64,000 nucleotides of DNA from Opisthorchis felineus (lineage: Eukaryota > Platyhelminthes > Trematoda > Opisthorchiida > Opisthorchiidae): NCBI GenBank assembly GCA_004794785.1, contig SJOL01009945.1:131344-195343 (forward strand), written 5' to 3'. Of this stretch, positions 48,701 to 57,700 are shown piece by piece (position 1 is the first letter of the stretch; each line of letters starts with the position of its first letter). A model generated the notes under the pieces. It was not told the origin of the DNA and did no database searches. It worked only from the letters and a program-made list of their open reading frames with translations. The translations under genes and the position numbers were made by a program.

Positions 48701-51700
48701 ATGCTGAAGGGAAAACGGGGAAATACAAAAATTGCTGAAGCTTCTAAAGGTAAAACATCTGCAGTGATTGGTAAAATTTTCATTGTGGAAACACTGAGTT
48801 ATTGTCAATTAACAGGCGCCGCTCTCAGGTAAGACCGGTAGTTACCATCAACGGTCAGGTAAAGCTTGAACATGTTAGGCACCCAGAGGACCATATGGAT
48901 TGGGTGCTCCAACACAATCTCATTAATGTATAAGCCTAGACTCTCGTATACTAGTTGAAACGATAAGATATCTGTGTACTAATTACTAGTCTAGAAAATA
49001 ACCATGCATCAACTATTTTAAATACGCAATTGCTTAGCCACCACGTTAGCGCTAACTAATAAACGGATATAACTCCAGTCCCATCATGTAGCTCTTTAAC
49101 CGGTGATATCTTAAGCTTTAAACTGTTTCACCTTTATTTTAGGCACAAATTGACAAGGTGAAGTTTGACTTTGACGACGCGCAAATCACCGTTAGTGATG
49201 ATCTACTTCGGGTAATCTCCACTTTTGGTTCGAACTTGACAATCGTGTTGGACAAGCTCGCAAACCTGGAGACCAAATTAGATGAACAAATTGAAGGCAC
49301 AATTTCGCAAGTAACTGCCATAACGTGATGTTGTCAGGACATTGTAATGTCATGTTATCATGATATCACGGTTATGCTATGTACCATGGTTCCGTGGCTT
49401 TGCTGTTTATTCTACCCTGTTTTACACTGTCCTGCCCTTTCTTACCTACCGGTCAAAATGACTGAAACAAATTCAACAAATAGGAAGTGATTTTTCGTGG
49501 ACAAATTCAGTAAAGTGGCTAGTATGCCTGGCCGCTCCGACACAATCCTTACCATTGCCTTTATTCTTTAGAGGCTTGCGGGGCAACTTTTCCTTGGCAC
49601 CAAAAAGCGGAAGCAATAAGTAGTCGTTTAAGTTGTCATCCGTTGTGCATTAGGTGCCCCGATATAAGTTCTGAAGCGCTTACGCCAGTCTGCATCTACT
49701 TGATATATTTCAATTTCACTATCATTACTTCCTTTCAAGAAATGTACAAATCTGAAGCACACCTCCGTTAAGGTCAACTGTGTTATAACAGTACTATGGT
49801 TTACTAGCAGGAAAATTGTGACATAACGGAACAACTTTAGTCATTTGACCGTGAAATTTGTGTTCGTCCAGGTACCTTGTCACTGTAAAGTATCAAAATA
49901 AAGTAGTGCAAGGAACTTACAAAGCTTCAGATACAAAATATAAGCATTTTTAAAAATGAACGTTGGTGTTTGAGTACAGAAGGGGCACTTTTTTACCAGC
50001 CCGAGCCATTAGTCATTTCTACTCGGTAAACTGTTTTCTCCGAATATAAAATTGGTTGAGTCGAGCGGATTCCTCAATCCTTATCTCCAACAGATTGAAA
50101 ACAGCTTTAACCTCACCCAACAACTGCAACCGATGCTTCAGCTGTGGGATAATCTCGGGACTGAAGTGAGTGATCCAGTCATCCAACAGCTTAATCAAAT
50201 GGAGCCTACGGTTGATGAGGCACTGACAACGGCTGCTAAGTTCACGAAAATGGGAGGTTTCATCGTCCTGGTCTTGTTCACAATTGTACTCGTCATCATA
50301 CTCGTCTTTGGCATTATCGCTTCCATTCAGGCTGCGAGAGGTCAGTCCCACGATTCTTCAGTATATTCGTCCGCGTAACCAGTGGTTAATTTCCTGATTA
50401 AAGCTAAGTTGAAATTTCCGAATGTAGTTACTAGGTCATATTCTATTGCCCAAAATTCCCCATGGTTAGAGAACATCGACTTTAACATTTAATAGCTCAG
50501 TTGGATAGGAACTAGGGAGATTCTGTGAACCCGCGTACAATTTCCTAAATACTGAGTAAGAAGAGTCTCGCAACCGCGCAGAGCTGTGTCAGCAATAAGA
50601 TCTCATTTCAGAAAGCCTATTATGAGAACAATTCTGAAAGTCACGAAATCAGGAATAAATTGTTGAGCACCTGGCACTGAGTCTGAAAACCTTAGTGATA
50701 CCAACAAAACTGAGGTAGACATTCAGTGTTTTCAATTATGAGGGCGACTAGTTTAACTAGTGGGGTCAGCTTTATACACTATGAATTACAACTTCAATGT
50801 GTAAAGGCTACTTGCTGATCCAGCACATTTGGTCAAAGTGCAATATCTCTAGTGCTAAGAAGGTTTGACACTGGCCTTTATATTTTTCAGTATCTCCGCA
50901 ATTTCTTCACCGGCTGCAAAATCTAGCGTTTAAGTGACAGGACCAAATGATAAATCGACAAAATTTCTTCAAATTCCGACATGTTATTACAGACTTAGAT
51001 GCGTCAAACACGGAACGGTTCAAGTGCCGAGTTTCCGCGTGGAACAATAAAAAAGCCCCCAATAATACTGCAACTGCCGTTCTCCCTAAACGCAGGAAAA
51101 TTCCCTCATCTATTACTTTTTCTTTTCCTGATTGCATGGTTCCAAATCAGAACTATCTAAACACTTGAAAAATGTTGATCACCCTAAAACATAAGGCTCA
51201 GAAGCAACCGTGGGGCTAGTACCCGTTGTCCGCAGGTTGTAGAGTCTGCAGTGTAAAGCAAAAAAGCAGAAAGCATGACAAAATCGAAATGAACCTGTTT
51301 GGACAAATTGTCATCATAATACCGCAAGAGATCAGCCCGAATATACTGCTTTTCTTTCGAAGAAATATCTCAAAAGAGACTAGATGGTAAATAGCAGATC
51401 ACTTGACAGTCGTTGTGAAATAAGTCAGGAACGTATAGCTGTTTTAATATAGACTTGCATACCACCAAATTGCGCATATTTTAATGTACGTTGTCAAAAT
51501 AATTCAACTCTATCCCTCACGAACAGAAATGGTATTCAACATGATCTTACTGTAGTCTTTCTTGGGTCTTGTTTGAAATACCGTCTTATCTTATTTCCTT
51601 TACAGACTCCCACGGACCAAGGTGCTGCCTCTGCTGTGGACTAATTCTCCCAGTGGTATTTTGCTTCCTAATACCACTGTTGGTCCTGATCTGCGGCGTC

Positions 51701-54700
51701 ATCGTTCTCTTATCGGGGATAATCACAAACGAGGGATGCCGTTATGTTGGTAATCCTTCTGGAGTAGTCGTAACCGACGGAACACTAAACCTTTATCTTC
51801 GATACCTGTGGCCTCAGTTGATGTCAGAGAAATTTGTGGATCCGTCAATTTCACTCATGTTGGACATTCCAGTGCCAAAAAATGTGTTAGACGGTATTTT
51901 GATACAGTGCAAGTCCTCAGAAACAACGGATCCCGGTTTGCTCCCTTCACTTGGAGTGGATCACTTTCTAAATGCAACAGCCATGACCGACCAACCGGAC
52001 TTAAAGAAAGCAGTGAAGGAAGCAGAAGAGTAGGCTATCTAAAATGTCGTTTTGGGTTGCGTTTGGAAGTTTCATTTTAAGAGTAGCCCTTCAGGAGGCC
52101 CTAGCATTTTTATGCTGTTAGAAAGTGCTCCGTCTAAAAGAAATCTTGTCAATAAAAGCAAAATGAGCAGATGGATTTCGGCAACTTCTCAGCACTCATG
52201 TCCACACAAACATACTTAGTTATTGGTAATTTGTTGGAATATTGGTGGCTCGGGTGCATTAGTTGGTAATTGATCAGGCACTGAAGATGTCTCCTCGAAT
52301 GGTGACGAAACGTCTGCAAATCAATTGCCAAGCTCGGCGAACAAATCAACAGCCACCTGATCAATTACCATACTTAGTTATCATATTTGACGGACGCGAA
52401 TATTGCCTCACAAATTCCACGGATAATGCAGAAATAACATCCTGGTCACGCTATCCGAACAGGCTTCATACAGTTCAAGGGTAACTATACTGGGCTTCAC
52501 AGAGGTGAAGCAGATTTCACACGTGAACAAAATGTCTGCGCCTTTAAAAATAGGTTAATGATGACAGCTTTAAGGACAAATTGTCCGCATTTGTCTGAGA
52601 CCCGAGCAGGTTTCGGGTAGATATCACAATCTTCGTCAGCCATTTTGGAATTTTTAAACATCGTTTCGCCGAATCGCAATTATCTTCGCTCCCAAAAGCG
52701 CCTGAAGATTGAGAATGATTTACACGGGCTACCGATTCCCATTACATGCATCACAATTTAAAAAGCCCTGAGATGATTCGCACTCATTCGGCGGAGTAGA
52801 CCAGTACCGTTTACCCTTATTGATTGTGAGTCGATCCTTAAGGCTAAACGAGATGGTTTACACAACTAAGAAACAGTCATAAACTGTGCGTCAAATTGAC
52901 GTGCGCAACACTGGCTTGTTCAGAAGCGCCAATATCACAACACCATATAGGTTTTAGGTGATGACTAGTTCTGTCTACACTGATCACAAGTTCTCCAATT
53001 TAGCAAGCAAGGGTATTGCTTCCACTTGACAGAGTGATATCGGTGGCTGGGTTGTTCGTAGAAGTTGGAAGTCTGACTTGGTAGATGTTTCGCCGCAAAT
53101 CTAGATGACATATTAAACCTGATGTTGCTTGTAGCGACACTTAACTGGACACCCCAAGACCTTGGATATGGGAAGGTTACAAATATGACCCTCACGCAGA
53201 AAATCAGATCCACTTGGCTACTTCTGGGTTTACGTGTCCTACCTTTTGGGGGATCAGAAAGGTAATCACGAGCAGTACATTATTGCACGCATCTGCAGAA
53301 TTATTATTAGTGTTGCCACCCTTTGTTACCAGTAGGAAATTAGATCAGTTATTTCAACGACAGAGAACTTGTCGCTTCTTAAAAATCTAGCTTTGACCTG
53401 GTCAATTGCAAACTCATACAATTGTTTGCAATGTGTACCAAGATGTAAGAATATTTGACTTCCAAATTGTGTTGATGGTCGGGCGTAAAAAAAGAAGCAA
53501 AGAAATATCGTTTCCGCTTTCTTTCCATTTTTAAAGACTCTTGCTTACTTACTTCAAGGAATGTGCCTGTTTATTGCTGTACAGTCTTCTAAAGGTACAT
53601 CTAGTTAGGGATAGAAATTGTTGCCTTTACCCCTTAGCGTGAAAATGCAAATAGTTCTACTATTTTTTGCAGGGTGCAGTTTTTTATCGTCAAAGTATTT
53701 GATGTGCTTCAGCACTGCTCTTTTAGTGTTCCATGTAAATCCGAGCGATCCTTCGAACGCATCGTTTACCAAATAGCAGGTGCGCTTTTTTATCCCAAGA
53801 AGAGCAGCATGTCCGGTTCCTATGACTGAGCGAAATCCCTCTTACTGGAGTAGTCTTTAATAGACACAACGAAGCCATGCTGATAACGTGCCGAAGAATT
53901 ATCACGGTGGTTGAAAATGCTTTGCAGTCCGATCTGAACAACTCCTATATGCCACCAGCATACTTAATGCCACCGGCGCCAAAAGTTGTCAATCCCGTGG
54001 GTGTTGTAACAGGCGGACAGTAATGTTTTCATCAGTGGCGTCTAACCTGGTTAACGCAGATGAGAGTTCATAAGAGCGTGTCTATAATTTGTCATGCTAC
54101 CCCTGTCTAAGAATGGATGCCTCACACTGATGTGGATAAATAGAAAGTCAGGCTGTCATGAAATCGAGAACATCATTATTTGCTAGTAAAATATGTTGCG
54201 TCGACCAGGCACCGTCGTCGAACTGTATAAGCTTGTTTCTGACTGTTGTCCACAAGGGCACTGGAAACAGTAATCCATAATTCTTTTGGCAGTCCGGATA
54301 AAATTTGAACAGCGGTTCACAGAATAAGTTAACCGAGTAATCTGGGTGTTTGCTGAACGCAGCTCAATATCACAGTGTTTTTTTGCTTGGCATTCTTTCG
54401 CCGAATTTTAATATTTGAAACGTCATATAACCGTTTCATTCTACCTGCATTCTGCTTTCGGTTGCCTTTGGTTTAGCGGTACCAAGGATCCAGTGAGGTT
54501 TATACAGCGCATCTCAGGCTTGGGATGTTGAAGGCCGGCGAAAGTGCTGACTGCATTGTACAGGCAATGATTCGAGGCAAATGCAAACTCACCTTTTCCT
54601 TAAACCTTCACGTTGACAAGTATTTCGCTGACAAATAAGGCAGGACTTCTTAGTTTTAGCATAGGCCGGTGCTGTGTGGAGTTCCGCAAACAGTGATCGG

Positions 54701-57700
54701 CCCTTGCGGGATGTACAGGTGCAGTGAAGGTTTTTAGCGCCTGCTATAGTTTTCTGAGATTACCAAGAGCAGCCGATTACGGCGAATTCTCCCTGAGAGG
54801 AAATCTCCATTTTAAACTATCATCATATCCGTCGCCGGAATTGCGCTTGCCAGTTGATATCACCTATGGTATCAAAAAGGCATATTAATAGGTCTCAGGG
54901 GCCAGGTGGTTCTGACCGCATTGCGGGCTGTATTCTTGTATGGCGGCGAGACTTGACAAGTTCAGGCGGAGAATCCCAGAAATCTTTAAATCTTCGGCCA
55001 GTAATTTCTCATAACTATATATGAAATCGGTCGAAGCCAGCGACTCGCAATGGAGCGATCAGAATACGGGTTTTGATGAAGCAAACGGTAGTTCACTCAA
55101 AGAGCACATCCAACACTGCAAAGTAAGTTGGTTGGGAAATGTACTGCCCATGCCGGGTTACCGCCGGTCGAGATCAGCACCGTTTCCGTGCCTAGTTCAT
55201 AGTGTCGGTGTTGTGGGTTACTGTTTCTTCTCCTTGGCTAGTTGGGCTGTATTTCAAATATCATCGAATAGACCGGAGTAGATTTATCAGGAACTTCCGG
55301 TGACAACTACAAATGTAAGTTAGTGTTCCATGATATTTCATCTTCAATTAAAGGAACTACTAATTCATCAGCAGCAGGCATGGCAGTTAATGACAGCAAT
55401 AATAGTCACAACAGCAGGAAAAATACTTTGGAGAGCCGGCAGACCCTTCACAACACTGTTGCGAATGATTCATTGCTAGGTTATCATCATGTTGAACAAA
55501 CCACTTCGTTGGGGTGCAATTGTTTTCTTCTTCAACATGGCACACACGGTACATTTGTATGACATTAGTAAAGATAGTTAAAAAATACCTTGTTGTGCAA
55601 CTGCACTGGACGGTGAACATATTCTCACTACGGGTGGATATTACTCCAGGGTTGGTCCAGGCGGCTATCTTAGAATGAAAAAAATGTATGTGCTCAGTGA
55701 GTCGAGTGATAACGTATTCGGTGAATCGGCGGCCGAGTTTGTGCATCAGCATGTATTTCATCATTTGGTTGATTTTTCGGATAAATAGTAGTTCCTCAAG
55801 AAGCTATAACACTTTTATTTTAGGCACTCTCCCATGGGTCCCTTTTTTGGTGGGGGGTAGGATGGACTAATTTTTTTCATTTGCAAACAAATCTACAGGA
55901 TTGGTCGCAGATACTATTTTCTGAGACATTTCGTTCACACTTTGATCGCTTGTTCGCTAGTCTAGGTTCCAGATAAAATATAAATATAACTATTACCTAA
56001 CCATTGATTAACGTTGTTTGTGCCCCAGTCAGAAACCGGACAGACCAAGCTCAAATTTACCAGCTGCACAAACTGGCCGGTGTATGCGTGATTCGTGAGC
56101 AACAGGCTGAAACTGTCATTCAAATGTTGAAGTTGAGCTTCGAATTTAACGGACATGCATCGCGTTCCAGATTAAAACAAGCGGCCTGAAGTTTCACGAA
56201 ACGCATTTCTCAATATGCAGCCACCTCTTAATGGCATCAGTCAGGCCCACTTTGATGACATTGCATCGCTGTGCGATACTATGGGCAACGCCTAAAAGTG
56301 TTTTTTTGATTCCCTCTACAGCATAAGGCAAATACCTATGGAAGAAAGTAAAAGATAACTCTGGAAAGGTAACCTGACATCCAGTATCCGACAGATCATA
56401 CTTCAGAGCAAGCGATGGACCAGACGACAATGACTGGAACTGTCTCTCAGTGGAGTTCAATGACACTTCTTGGGTAGCTTTCTATAAGATTTGGCATAAG
56501 ATTTGCTGTGACCAGCGCATTAGACTAGATATGCCGAGATGATGATTTCCACGAGAAGATCCATATCAATACCATCAAGCATCGTGCACGCTCAACCGAA
56601 CAAGCAAATGTGAATGAAAAACTAAGGTTTTGCTCAAAGTATACTTGTCCATATTTGAGATATGTGCACTTAGGTTCTTGTTCTGGGAAAGGCTCGTTCG
56701 GATTCATACATGTAGTGAATCAGACCGTGATGCACTTTTCGAAGTCTGATTTGCTATTACTCTCCACACTGGATGTTTTATTTTCCCTGGGTACTCAATT
56801 ATATCGACCATTTCTAGTTCCATTACACGGATGCAAACACAACGCACGTGTTACATTACCCATGATATATAAATTCATAGACTTTTCAGTTAACCGGCTT
56901 CTAAATAATTCACTAAACCATCCATATTATTGGGCCGATTGGCGTCTGTACATTTACCCAGCATTGTCTCTATTTTTCCGAAATAAATTCAAGGTGAGGA
57001 TTTTTATCTATTAAATCTTGGTTGCAAACCCTCCACAAAACATTTCGTCCCGATCTTTATTATAACAAAAAGTTAGGTATGGCTTTTCTATGATTTTTTC
57101 ACAGAGCTTTAGTTACGAAAATACGCGAATTCGATTTTGCCTCAGTATTGCCAGACAACCTGAATGAAATCAACAAACTCATTGAGGACTTGAAAAGAGT
57201 ATTGGGCAACACAACTTATGAGGTGAGTTTTTCGAAAAACAGAACCACGGGTTTCGCCCGGTTTTCAGCGGTTTTTCAAATGGAGTGAGTAAGTACGCTT
57301 TTGCAAACTAAACTAGTCTTAATGGGTGACCCAAGTGAATCCGAGGTGGACCTCTTGTTCACGATACTCTTCAACAGAATATGCTTAACAGTTTCAGTTG
57401 GTACGATATTCAATGCAATACTGTACTCTGTCTAGACGGAGCACCACCCATAAATAATAAAGCAGCTTAATCGGCAGTAGTTGCCCGCCGTCACGATTTG
57501 TAGAACAGCCTACGCGTGTGTGATACAACGAATCCGATGGGGGAATTCGTGGCGTATTAGCCACACCAGGTTCATCAGTATGATTAAATGGTTCATCAAA
57601 AGTATGGGTTTTTATCTGTTTCCGGATGAGCTTGTTACATCGAACTACACTAATATATACCTCTGTATAGAATGGACGAGTCAGTTTGCACTGTGCCACG

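Larger units (their letters stand above)
44863..49142 (+). other. Prominin-like intron 3 (about 4.3 kb)
   Basis: Holds several candidate antisense exons (listed separately) and one hammerhead-repeat remnant at 46280-46385. Regions 44870-45870 and 48470-49140 show nothing further. Confidence 0.6.
52030..57104 (+). other. Prominin-like intron 6 (about 5 kb)
   Basis: Contains the Penelope-like terminal insertion at 52224-52368, the antisense ATG exon, and a LINE remnant near 55 kb. Open frames on both strands at 53.7-54.0, 55.4-55.8, 56.0-56.5 and 56.6-57.0 kb are protein-like but could not be placed in a consistent gene model. Confidence 0.55.

Noticed and set aside
52521..52643. Similarity of the antisense first exon to a MAD2-binding (p31comet) motif
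   Set aside because: Only a GQFVLK-type resemblance; the downstream exons do not match that family.
56229..56267. Both-strand open frames at 55.96-56.47 kb as a further gene
   Set aside because: Protein-like on both strands but no consistent set of splice sites and phases could be built.
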